Shown here piece after piece: positions 1 through 5,880 of a DNA stretch of 5,893 bases. The number at the start of each line of letters is the position of its first letter. The stretch's first letter is position 1. The position numbers and the translations under genes are program-made. The DNA is from CAXMWX01 sp051008185. Lineage in GTDB: Bacteria; Pseudomonadota; Gammaproteobacteria; Eutrophobiales; Eutrophobiaceae. The notes beneath the pieces are model-generated. The model was not told the DNA's origin, ran no database searches, and worked only from the letters and a program-made list of their open reading frames with translations. The DNA lies in the NCBI GenBank assembly GCA_051008185.1, contig JBPCXW010000078.1, forward strand, positions 1-5,893, given 5' to 3'.

Positions 1-46
1 GAGCCGGTGGCACAAGGGCGTAGCCCGTAGTGGCTCCGGTGGGGGG
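1..46. repeat. GC-rich imperfect palindrome at the left edge, possibly a truncated intergenic repeat
   Basis: GAGCC at 1-5 can pair with GGCTC at 32-36. Inside lies a tight hairpin, GGGC (16-19), loop GTA, GCCC (23-26). The element ends in a run of G (41-46) preceded by GGT. The order GAGCC, small hairpin, GGTGGGGGG recalls the element upstream of fabA read on the minus strand, so the two may be diverged members of one dispersed family. The window edge cuts the left side, so the full unit cannot be seen. A transcript terminator for an unseen upstream gene is an alternative, but no T-run follows. Confidence 0.3.
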
Positions 47-80
47 CCATTGCTGATTTGGTCTCATACGTTAATGATCC

Positions 81-117
81 GCCACAGCACCCTGTGGCCT
101 GCAGAATTTTTGCAGGC
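81..117. repeat. Two abutting perfect hairpins upstream of the hydroxy-acid dehydrogenase gene
   Basis: The first hairpin is GCCACAG (81-87), loop CACC, CTGTGGC (92-98): seven perfect base pairs. The second is GCCTGCA (97-103), loop GAATTTT, TGCAGGC (111-117): seven perfect pairs that can be extended inward by a G-T and an A-T pair. They share two bases, so both cannot be fully formed in one transcript. No T-tract follows on either strand, so they do not look like a normal Rho-independent terminator. They lie about 60 bases upstream of the candidate promoter, so they may belong to the end of an unseen upstream gene or be a dispersed repeat. The pairing is certain; the role is not. Confidence 0.45.
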
Positions 118-153
118 ATGAAGTGGCCGTGAGCCAAGGCAAGGTGGTGCCGG

Positions 154-181
154 TCGTTACATTAGCCATCTCGTGTATACT
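154..181 (+). promoter_or_regulatory. Candidate sigma-70 promoter for the hydroxy-acid dehydrogenase-tag unit
   Basis: TATACT at 176-181 matches the -10 consensus in five of six bases. TCGTTA at 154-159, with a 16-base spacer, is a poor -35 match (three of six). Transcription would begin near 188 and give a leader of roughly 37 bases that includes the ribosome-binding site. It is the best promoter candidate between the hairpins and the gene. No operator palindrome overlapping it was recognised. Confidence 0.35.
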
Positions 182-212
182 GTGAATCGGGTGTTGAAAG
201 AATTAAATAACC

Positions 213-219
213 AAGAGGA
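213..219 (+). promoter_or_regulatory. Ribosome-binding site of the hydroxy-acid dehydrogenase gene
   Basis: AAGAGGA lies five bases before the ATG at 225. It is the strongest Shine-Dalgarno sequence in the window and fixes the start. This matters because the chosen start gives the protein an N-terminal extension of about 25 residues compared with plant glycolate oxidase. Confidence 0.75.
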
Positions 220-224
220 ATACC

Positions 225-1442
225 ATGAGTTCAAGTCGGGCAGTAGCAGATCTTCATTCCGGACAAGGAACATCTCCGAAGAGTCCCAAACCCGCGTTGG
301 CCCGTTGTCTCAACATTGCCGATCTGCGCGCGCTGGCTGAACGCAAACTGCCCGGTGCGGTGTTTGATTATCTGCAGGGCGGTGCCGAGGATGAGACAAC
401 TCTGACACGCAACAGCGCGGATTTTGCACAGTATGAGTTACTGCCGCGTTATCTGGTGGATGTGGCACAGGTTTCCCTCGCTACGCAGGTGCTGAATACG
501 GACATCGCGATGCCGATAATATTGGCGCCGACGGGGCTGTCACGGCTGTTTCATCATCAGGGAGAGGCGGCCGTGGCCCGTGCGGCGCAACGGGCGGATA
601 CGCTTTACACACTCTCTTCAATGGCGACGCAATCCATAGAGGAAGTGGCGGCGGAGACCACCGGCCCGAAGTGGTTTCAGATCTATGTATGGCGTGATAG
701 AGAATTGTTGCGGGATTTTATCCGGCGTTGCAAACAGAACGGCTATACCGGGCTCTGCCTTACCGTGGACCTGCCAACCGCCGGGCAACGGGAGCGTGAT
801 TTGAGAAACGGTTTCACTGTCCCACCGCAGATCAGGCCGGCCAATGTCCTGAATACCCTGTGCCATCCCGCCTGGCTTTGGCATTTTCTTGCCGGCCCGC
901 CGATCTCGCTGGCCAATGTGAAGCAATATGTTGAGGCGGATAAAAATTTATTCTCGGTCATAGACTATACCAGTTCCCAGTTTGATCCGACGGTGAGCTG
1001 GGATGATGTGGCCTGGATGGTGGAACAATGGCAGGGTGATTTTGCGATCAAGGGAATACTCAGTGCGGATGATGCATGCCGCGCCGCCGAGGTGGGCGTC
1101 AATGCCATCATCATTTCCAATCACGGCGGCAGGCAACTGGATCATGCCGTCACGCCAATCGGTGTCTTGCCCGAGATCGTTGCCGCAGTGGGTGAGCGGC
1201 TTGAGGTCATCCTGGATGGCGGCGTCCGCAGGGGCACGGATGTGATCAAGGCCCTGTGTCTGGGCGCACGGGCGGTGATGATTGGTCGCCCCTACCTGTA
1301 TGGTCTGGCCGCCGGTGGCGAGGCCGGGGTAAACCGGGCACTGGATATCCTCGCCGCGGAAATCCGTCGCAGTCTGACCCTGCTGGGGTGCCGGTCGGTG
1401 CGGGAACTGGATCAGCGTTATATCCGGGAAAGAAAACACTAG
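225..1442 (+). CDS. FMN-dependent alpha-hydroxy-acid dehydrogenase (LldD / glycolate oxidase family)
   Basis: This 405-residue protein is a TIM-barrel flavoenzyme predicted to oxidise an L-2-hydroxy acid to the 2-keto acid. Visible family residues, with spinach glycolate oxidase (GOX) equivalents, are Tyr49 (Tyr24), Gln152 and Tyr154 (FMN site, Tyr129), Thr180, Asp182 and Arg189 (Asp157, Arg164), Lys276 (Lys230), and catalytic His300 with Arg303 in SNHGGRQLD (His254, Arg257). The DGG and GR phosphate-binding motifs lie at 331-333 and 354-355. Residues 203-257 form a long variable loop resembling that of E. coli LldD, which suggests a quinone-linked, membrane-associated dehydrogenase rather than a soluble oxidase. 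Residues 1-25 are polar, rich in Ser, Pro and Lys, and not a signal peptide. GOX pocket residues Trp108 and Leu161 are replaced by Met133 and Ala186, so the substrate is uncertain: lactate is possible, glycolate less likely. No lactate permease or regulator gene adjoins it. The family is certain; calling it lldD would be a guess. Confidence 0.9.
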   Translation: MSSSRAVADLHSGQGTSPKSPKPALARCLNIADLRALAERKLPGAVFDYLQGGAEDETTLTRNSADFAQYELLPRYLVDVAQVSLATQVLNTDIAMPIILAPTGLSRLFHHQGEAAVARAAQRADTLYTLSSMATQSIEEVAAETTGPKWFQIYVWRDRELLRDFIRRCKQNGYTGLCLTVDLPTAGQRERDLRNGFTVPPQIRPANVLNTLCHPAWLWHFLAGPPISLANVKQYVEADKNLFSVIDYTSSQFDPTVSWDDVAWMVEQWQGDFAIKGILSADDACRAAEVGVNAIIISNHGGRQLDHAVTPIGVLPEIVAAVGERLEVILDGGVRRGTDVIKALCLGARAVMIGRPYLYGLAAGGEAGVNRALDILAAEIRRSLTLLGCRSVRELDQRYIRERKH

Positions 1443-1461
1443 GCATCGGTCAGCGAAAACA

Positions 1462-2061
1462 ATGCAACAACAAAAGATCAGATGCCGCTGGAGCCGCGGC
1501 AACCGCTTGTATGAACGTTATCACGACAAGGAGTGGGGCGTACCGCTATACAATGATAAAAAACTGTTTGAGTTTCTGGTGCTGGAGGGCGCACAGGCCG
1601 GGCTGAGCTGGATAACCGTGCTAAAGAAACGTGAAGCCTATCGCGCAGCGATGGATCGATTTGATTTTAACAAGATAGCCCGATACACCGGGCACAAGGT
1701 TCAGAGTTTATTGAAAAACCCCGGCATCATACGCAATGAACTAAAAATCCGTTCAACGATAAGCAATGCCCGCGCCTTTCTTGAGATACGCAAGGAGTTT
1801 GGCACCTTTGCCCGATACATCTGGCGCTTTGTGGATTACAAACCGGTGCAGAACAACTGGCGATCGCCGGATAAAGTGCCGACCACAACGGCCCTGTCGG
1901 ATGAAATAGCCGGGGATTTGAAAAAGCGCGGTTTCAGTTTTATCGGCTCAATCATCGTTTATTCCCATCTGCAAGCCACCGGCGTGATCAACGATCACAC
2001 CACCGATTGCTTCCGTCATGCCGAGGTCAAAAAACTGGTACGCAAAAAACCCGCATCGTGA
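1462..2061 (+). CDS. tag: DNA-3-methyladenine glycosylase I
   Basis: This 199-residue protein is predicted to excise 3-methyladenine from alkylated DNA, the first step of base-excision repair. It aligns with E. coli Tag along its length at a constant offset of four residues. The zinc ligands are all present: Cys8, His21, His179 and Cys183 (E. coli Cys4, His17, His175, Cys179). The base-binding pocket is also kept: Tyr20, Glu42 and Trp50 in the LEGAQAGLSW motif. The helix-hairpin-helix-like core and the KKRGF...GS segment near 155-163 are recognisable. The C-terminus runs about a dozen residues past the last zinc ligand and is rich in Lys and Arg. The ATG lies 19 bases after the upstream stop codon with no clear Shine-Dalgarno sequence, so translation may depend on coupling to that gene. 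A shared transcript is likely; a shared function is not evident. Confidence 0.95.
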   Translation: MQQQKIRCRWSRGNRLYERYHDKEWGVPLYNDKKLFEFLVLEGAQAGLSWITVLKKREAYRAAMDRFDFNKIARYTGHKVQSLLKNPGIIRNELKIRSTISNARAFLEIRKEFGTFARYIWRFVDYKPVQNNWRSPDKVPTTTALSDEIAGDLKKRGFSFIGSIIVYSHLQATGVINDHTTDCFRHAEVKKLVRKKPAS

Positions 2062-2073
2062 TATTCCGCATCA

Positions 2074-2089
2074 GGCCTCAGTACAGGCC
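2074..2089. other. Small hairpin at the convergent tag/fhs gene ends
   Basis: GGCCT (2074-2078) pairs with AGGCC (2085-2089) around a six-base loop. The hairpin overlaps the stop codon of fhs (2078-2080) and lies 12 bases past the tag stop. With only five pairs and no T-run on either strand, it is a weak terminator candidate at best, though it is the only hairpin I see at the junction. Confidence 0.2.
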
Positions 2090-3751
2090 GACGATATTAC
2101 CCTGTTCATCCACATCAACTCTTTCTGCGGCAGGTATTTTCGGCAGCCCCGGCATGGTCATGATATTGCCCGCAACCACCACAATAAAACCGGCACCGCT
2201 TGCAAGACGCACCTCATTGATCTCAAGCGTATGCCCGACAGGTGCGCCGCGCAGAACGGGATCGGTGCTGAAAGACATCTGGGTCTTGGCCATGCAGACC
2301 GGAAAGCCGTTGTATTGCTCGTCCAGTTTGTCAATCTGCTCCCTGATCCTGCTACGGGCAATGACATGTTCCGCACCGTAGATCTTCTCGGCGACCGCCA
2401 CTATTTTTTCCCATAACGGGATATTCTGTTCATAAACATAACGGTGTTGCCCGGGATCCGTGTCCACTTTGGCCGCCACGATTTTCGCCAACTCCTCCGC
2501 CCCCGCACCGCCGTCTTCCCAGTGCGTAGCCAACACCGCGACACCGCCCAGAGATTCCACCCGCTGTTTTATCATTTCTATTTCCGCCTCCGTGTCATTG
2601 ACGAAATGATTGATGCTTACGATACAGGGCAGGCCATAGTGCTGGGTGATATTGGTGAAATGTTTCTCCAGATTCGCCAGTCCCTCGTCAACCGCCGGCA
2701 GATTTTCCTTGTTCAACTCATCCCCGTTCAGCCCGCCGTGATATTTCAGGGCGCGGACCGTGGTGACCAGCACCACCACCGCCGGTTGCAGGCCGGACAT
2801 GCGGCATTTGATATCAATAAACTTTTCCGCCCCCAGATCGGCCCCGAAGCCGGCCTCGGTAATAACATAGTCGGCCAGTTTCAACGCCGTTTTTGTCGCC
2901 GTGACACTGTTACAACCATGCGCGATGTTGGCAAACGGGCCGCCATGCACAAGGGCCAGATTATTTTCCAGGGTTTGCACCAGATTCGGTTTGATGGCGT
3001 CTTTTAGCAGGGCGGTCATCGCGCCGTGGGCGTTCAGATCACGCGCGCGTACCGGTTTTTTATCGACGCGGGTATAAGCCACCACGATATTGCCCAGACG
3101 CTCTCTCAGATCGGCCAGTGAGGTTGCCAGACAGAGTATCGCCATGACCTCCGAGGCAACGGTGATGTCATAACTGTCTTCACGCGGAAAACCGTTGGCT
3201 GTACCACCGAGTGAGATCACAACCTTGCGCAAGGCCCGGTCATTCATATCCACCACGCGCTTCCATGTGATCAAATGCGGGTCTATATCGAATTTGTTGC
3301 CATGGCTGATATGGTTATCCAACATCGCGGACAACAGGTTATGGGCGACGCCGATGGCATGGAAGTCGCCGGTAAAGTGCAGATTGATCTCTTCCATCGG
3401 CACCACCTGGGCATAACCACCACCGGCGGCACCGCCCTTGATGCCGAAGCACGGCCCCAGTGAGGGCTCACGCAGGCAGATCAGGGTTTGTTTGCCGATC
3501 CGGTTCATCGCATCCCCCAATCCCACAGTAGTGGTGGTCTTGCCTTCACCGGCGGGGGTGGGGCTGGTGGCGGCGATCAGGATCAACTTGCCATCGGGCC
3601 GGTCTTCTAGACTCTCAATATAATCCAGTGACAGTTTCGCCTTGTAGTGGCCGTAAGGTTCAAGGTGTTCACCGGCAATCCCGTATTGTTGTTTGGCCAG
3701 CTCTGCGATGGGGCGTTTGTTTGCCCGTTGTGCAATATCTATATCATGCAT
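2078..3751 (-). CDS. fhs: Formate--tetrahydrofolate ligase
   Basis: This 557-residue protein has close to the usual family length (the Moorella enzyme has about 559). It makes 10-formyl-tetrahydrofolate from formate, tetrahydrofolate and ATP in the cytoplasm, supplying purine, formyl-Met-tRNA and one-carbon metabolism. The ATP-binding P-loop TPAGEGKT is at 65-72. The first family signature, GIKGGAAGGGY, is at 103-113, preceded by the conserved LREPSLGP stretch with Arg94. The second signature lies at 329-340 and reads VTTVRALKYHGG, with Thr where Ala is usual. GFGADLGAEKF (301-311), AKTQMSFS (488-495) and MTMPGLPK (531-538) are further family blocks. The start is supported by alignment of DIDIAQ with the family N-terminus and by a weak GAGA seven bases upstream. 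An AT-rich stretch on the minus strand (3768-3777, TATTAT) could be a -10 box, but no -35 is clear. It is convergent with tag, and no folD or other folate gene is next to it. Confidence 0.97.
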   Translation of the reverse strand: MHDIDIAQRANKRPIAELAKQQYGIAGEHLEPYGHYKAKLSLDYIESLEDRPDGKLILIAATSPTPAGEGKTTTTVGLGDAMNRIGKQTLICLREPSLGPCFGIKGGAAGGGYAQVVPMEEINLHFTGDFHAIGVAHNLLSAMLDNHISHGNKFDIDPHLITWKRVVDMNDRALRKVVISLGGTANGFPREDSYDITVASEVMAILCLATSLADLRERLGNIVVAYTRVDKKPVRARDLNAHGAMTALLKDAIKPNLVQTLENNLALVHGGPFANIAHGCNSVTATKTALKLADYVITEAGFGADLGAEKFIDIKCRMSGLQPAVVVLVTTVRALKYHGGLNGDELNKENLPAVDEGLANLEKHFTNITQHYGLPCIVSINHFVNDTEAEIEMIKQRVESLGGVAVLATHWEDGGAGAEELAKIVAAKVDTDPGQHRYVYEQNIPLWEKIVAVAEKIYGAEHVIARSRIREQIDKLDEQYNGFPVCMAKTQMSFSTDPVLRGAPVGHTLEINEVRLASGAGFIVVVAGNIMTMPGLPKIPAAERVDVDEQGNIVGLY

Positions 3752-3953
3752 GGTGCGTTCTCAAGTAATAATAATATGGTTGAACAGGTTTTGTTGCGTC
3801 GGGATGCCGCCAGAACAATTGGAGGGGTCATGCTGTCGGCTTCACCGGTGCGGGCATTGTAGCCCGTCGTAGTTTGATACGCTATGGCTAATGTATGATT
3901 TGTAAAGTATTGACCACCCGGATACCACCGATGAGGCTAATTCCCTGCTGTTA

Positions 3954-3973
3954 CGCCGGAGCCGCCCCCGGCG
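3954..3973 (-). terminator. Possible weak terminator hairpin after fabB
   Basis: On the minus strand, CGCCGG (3973-3968) pairs with CCGGCG (3959-3954) across an eight-base loop, starting about five bases after the fabB stop codon. The stem is GC-rich, but no T-tract follows, so intrinsic termination is doubtful. It is the only stem-loop directly behind fabB. The rest of the spacer (3752-3953) holds a second small stem (3851-3855 with 3862-3866) and no gene that I can support. Confidence 0.25.
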
Positions 3974-3978
3974 CGCCA

Positions 3979-5211
3979 TCATCCCTTCAATTTACCGAAT
4001 ACCAGAGTCGCATTAGTCCCGCCAAACCCGAAACTGTTTGACAGCACGGTATCAAGCCCGGCGTTATCTATCCGTTCTCGCACTATCGGTATGCCGGCCG
4101 CGTCCTCATCCAGTTGTGTGATGTTGGCGGATTCACAGATAAAATCCTGCTCCAGCATCAGCAGGCTGAAGATGGCCTCGTTCACCCCCGCCGCCCCCAG
4201 GCCGTGGCCGGACAGGGCCTTGGTGGAATTGACAGGCGGTATAGCGTCCCCGAAAACACTGCTGATCGCCTGCAACTCAGCCGTATCACCGGCCGGGGTG
4301 CTGGTCGCATGGGCGTTGATATAGTCCACCTTGCCGGGGACCGTAGCCAGCGCCTGCTGCATACAACGGATTGCCCCTTTGCCGGAGGGTTTGACCATAT
4401 CAAAACCATCAGAGCTGGCACCGTAACCGATGATTTCGGCATAAATGCGGGCGTTACGCGCAACGGCATGTTCATACTCTTCCAGCACCATAATGCCGCC
4501 ACCGCCGGAGATGATGAAACCATCACGCTCGGCATCAAACGGGCGCGAGGCCTCCTGCGGCCGGTCGTTATAGCCCGATGACAGCGCGCCCATCGCATCA
4601 AACAACAAGGTGTCAGTCCAGTGCACCTCGTCCCCGCCACCGGCAAAGATCATCTTCTGTTTGCCGCTCTGGATGATTTCATAGGCGTTGCCAATGCAGT
4701 GGGCACTGGTAGCGCAGGCGGAACTGATGGAATAATTGACCCCCTCAATCCCGAAGGCCACCGCCAGACAGGCACTGACCGTACTGGCCATGATACGCGG
4801 CACCATGGTCGGGCCGACCTTGCGGGCACCTTTTTCACGCATGGTATCCGTGACCAGCAACATATTTTCAGTGGAAGAACCGCCGGAGCCGACGATCAAA
4901 CCAATCTGCGGATCGGAGATCGCATCCGGCTCCAGCCCGGCATCGGCGATGGCATCGCGCATGGCCAGATAAGGAAACGCGGCGGTGTCGCCCATGAAGC
5001 GTCTGAGTTTTCTGTCTATCAGCTCATTCAGGTTCAGGTTGATTGGGGCATACAGGTGCGAGCGAAAGCCAAGCTCGGCGTATTCAATCGAATGTTTGAT
5101 ACCCGATTTGGCTTGCTTCAGTGAAGCACTCACTGCCTCCAGACTGGTGCCGATGCTGGACTTGATACCCAGACCGGTTACAACGACTCGTTTCACTGTA
5201 TTGTTTCTCAT
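3979..5211 (-). CDS. fabB: Beta-ketoacyl-ACP synthase I
   Basis: This 410-residue condensing enzyme elongates acyl-ACP with malonyl-ACP in type II fatty acid synthesis. FabB is needed to elongate the cis-3-decenoyl-ACP made by FabA, which leads to unsaturated fatty acids. The catalytic set is complete: nucleophile Cys166 in SSACATS, His301 in NAHATSTPAGD, Lys331 and His336 in KALSGHGLGA (E. coli Cys163, His298, Lys328, His333). The C-terminus, FGFGGTNATLVFGKLKG, matches FabB rather than FabF. The start is open to doubt. The ATG at 5211 has no Shine-Dalgarno sequence, while an in-frame GTG at 5196 (Val6) aligns exactly with the E. coli FabB start and has GAGA nine bases upstream, giving 405 residues. 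It lies 59 bases after fabA on the same strand, as in fabAB operons of Pseudomonas, with a possible promoter of its own in between. Confidence 0.97.
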   Translation of the reverse strand: MRNNTVKRVVVTGLGIKSSIGTSLEAVSASLKQAKSGIKHSIEYAELGFRSHLYAPINLNLNELIDRKLRRFMGDTAAFPYLAMRDAIADAGLEPDAISDPQIGLIVGSGGSSTENMLLVTDTMREKGARKVGPTMVPRIMASTVSACLAVAFGIEGVNYSISSACATSAHCIGNAYEIIQSGKQKMIFAGGGDEVHWTDTLLFDAMGALSSGYNDRPQEASRPFDAERDGFIISGGGGIMVLEEYEHAVARNARIYAEIIGYGASSDGFDMVKPSGKGAIRCMQQALATVPGKVDYINAHATSTPAGDTAELQAISSVFGDAIPPVNSTKALSGHGLGAAGVNEAIFSLLMLEQDFICESANITQLDEDAAGIPIVRERIDNAGLDTVLSNSFGFGGTNATLVFGKLKG

Positions 5212-5233
5212 ATTGGTAACTGGCTATTGTCGG

Positions 5234-5242
5234 ATTATAACA
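5234..5242 (-). promoter_or_regulatory. Extended -10 promoter candidate for fabB
   Basis: Read on the minus strand, the fabA-fabB spacer contains TGTTATAAT, a perfect extended -10 element (TGn plus TATAAT). No -35 match lies at a usual distance, but extended -10 promoters can work without one. Transcription would start near 5227, leaving about 16 bases before the ATG at 5211 and about 31 before the alternative GTG at 5196. It would let fabB be made separately from fabA. This is inferred from the motif only. Confidence 0.45.
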
Positions 5243-5270
5243 AAGACCGCCGCCGCACGGGTAGCAACCA

Positions 5271-5786
5271 CTATACCTGCCCATCCCTGAACAGCCCCAC
5301 CCTGAGATTTTTGGCCAGATAGACCTCTCTACCATCAACCCGCAACGTACCATCGGCAACGCCCATGACCAGACCACGGGTGATAACCCGCTTGATGTCA
5401 ACAGTATAGGTGACCAGTTTATCCTCGGGGGTTACCTGCCCGGCAAATTTAAGCTCGCTCAGGCCCAGGGCACGGCCCCGGCCCGGTGCGCCGCTCCAGC
5501 CCAGATAAAAACCCAGTAACTGCCACATCGCATCCAGCCCCAGGCAACCGGGCATCACCGGATCACCGGCAAAGTGGCAGGCAAAAAACCACAAATCCGG
5601 TGAGATGTCCAACTCGGCGATGACCTGACCCTTGCTACCATTGTCGCCAGCGTTGGTGATACTGGTGATGCGATCAACCATCAGCATATTGGGCAGGGGA
5701 AGCTGGGCATTGCCCGGGCCGAACAATTTACCGTTTGCACATGCCAGCAACTCTGTTTTGGTGTAACTGTTTTTCTTGTCGTGCAT
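5271..5786 (-). CDS. fabA: 3-hydroxydecanoyl-ACP dehydratase / trans-2,cis-3-decenoyl-ACP isomerase
   Basis: This 171-residue protein is one residue shorter than E. coli FabA. It is a cytoplasmic hot-dog-fold enzyme that dehydrates 3-hydroxydecanoyl-ACP and isomerises the trans-2 product to cis-3, the branch point for unsaturated fatty acids. The active-site His71 lies in CHFAGDPVMPG and Asp85 in CLGLDAMWQL, equivalent to the E. coli catalytic pair. The isomerase-competent FabA pattern (NMLMVDRI at 33-40, LGFYLGW at 90-96) separates it from FabZ, which has Glu in place of this Asp. The start is supported by alignment with the E. coli N-terminus (DK..SYTK..LL). No good Shine-Dalgarno sequence or clear promoter precedes it, and I see no FadR-like or FabR-like operator in the short leader. 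It is the first gene of a likely fabAB operon. Confidence 0.97.
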   Translation of the reverse strand: MHDKKNSYTKTELLACANGKLFGPGNAQLPLPNMLMVDRITSITNAGDNGSKGQVIAELDISPDLWFFACHFAGDPVMPGCLGLDAMWQLLGFYLGWSGAPGRGRALGLSELKFAGQVTPEDKLVTYTVDIKRVITRGLVMGVADGTLRVDGREVYLAKNLRVGLFRDGQV

Positions 5787-5829
5787 CTTGCCAGTATCGC
5801 ATGTAGCCGATTATTTTTCCCGTTGAATT

Positions 5830-5880
5830 CCCCCCACCAAAGCAGGCTTCGCCTCCTTTGGCTCCCCCTCAAGGGGGGAG
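5830..5880. repeat. Double-hairpin GC-rich intergenic element upstream of fabA
   Basis: A run of six C (5830-5835) is followed by two stem-loops. The first is CCAAAG (5837-5842) paired with CTTTGG (5856-5861), continuing after one C-C mismatch with AGGC (5844-5847) and GCCT (5851-5854) around a TTC loop. The second is CTCCCCC (5862-5868) with GGGGGAG (5874-5880), seven perfect pairs. The C-run at the left can also compete for the G-run at 5873-5878, giving an alternative fold. The form is that of the palindromic repeats dispersed between genes in many proteobacterial genomes. It starts 44 bases upstream of the fabA start codon. An upstream terminator is an alternative, but no T-run follows either stem. 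Confidence 0.6.

Noticed and set aside
2..121. Open plus-strand frame from the left edge to a TGA at 119-121, possibly the tail of an upstream gene
   Set aside because: Only 39 codons are visible, the peptide is not recognisable, and the stretch is dominated by palindromes. A real gene end cannot be excluded without the flanking sequence.
71..169. Minus-strand mini-ORF of 32 residues beginning at an ATG (169-167)
   Set aside because: It crosses both perfect hairpins, has no convincing Shine-Dalgarno sequence and shows no recognisable feature.
948..1502. Long minus-strand reading frame opposite the dehydrogenase gene (184 codons)
   Set aside because: It lies opposite a gene with complete family motifs and resembles no family I know. 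Such frames are common opposite GC-rich coding sequence.
2444..3007. Plus-strand reading frame of 187 codons inside fhs
   Set aside because: It is fully antisense to conserved fhs sequence and shows no motif or ribosome-binding site.
3821..3862. GGAGGGG followed by an ATG and a ten-codon frame in the fabB-fhs spacer
   Set aside because: The spacing of two bases is too short for initiation, and the frame ends almost at once.
3884..3895. Twelve-base match (ATGGCTAATGTA) to the minus strand at 158-169
   Set aside because: About two such matches are expected by chance in a window of this size, and the flanks do not match.
4114..5124. Plus-strand frames opposite fabB (4114-4581 and 4621-5124)
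   Set aside because: They are mirror frames of a well-conserved FabB. The peptides are rich in Gly, Asp and His with no domain pattern, as expected for antisense translation.
5787..5829. Extended -10-like TGCGATACT close to the fabA start
   Set aside because: Transcription would begin at or about the ATG itself, implying a leaderless mRNA. The hexamer is a mediocre match and no -35 is visible, so I do not call a fabA promoter.
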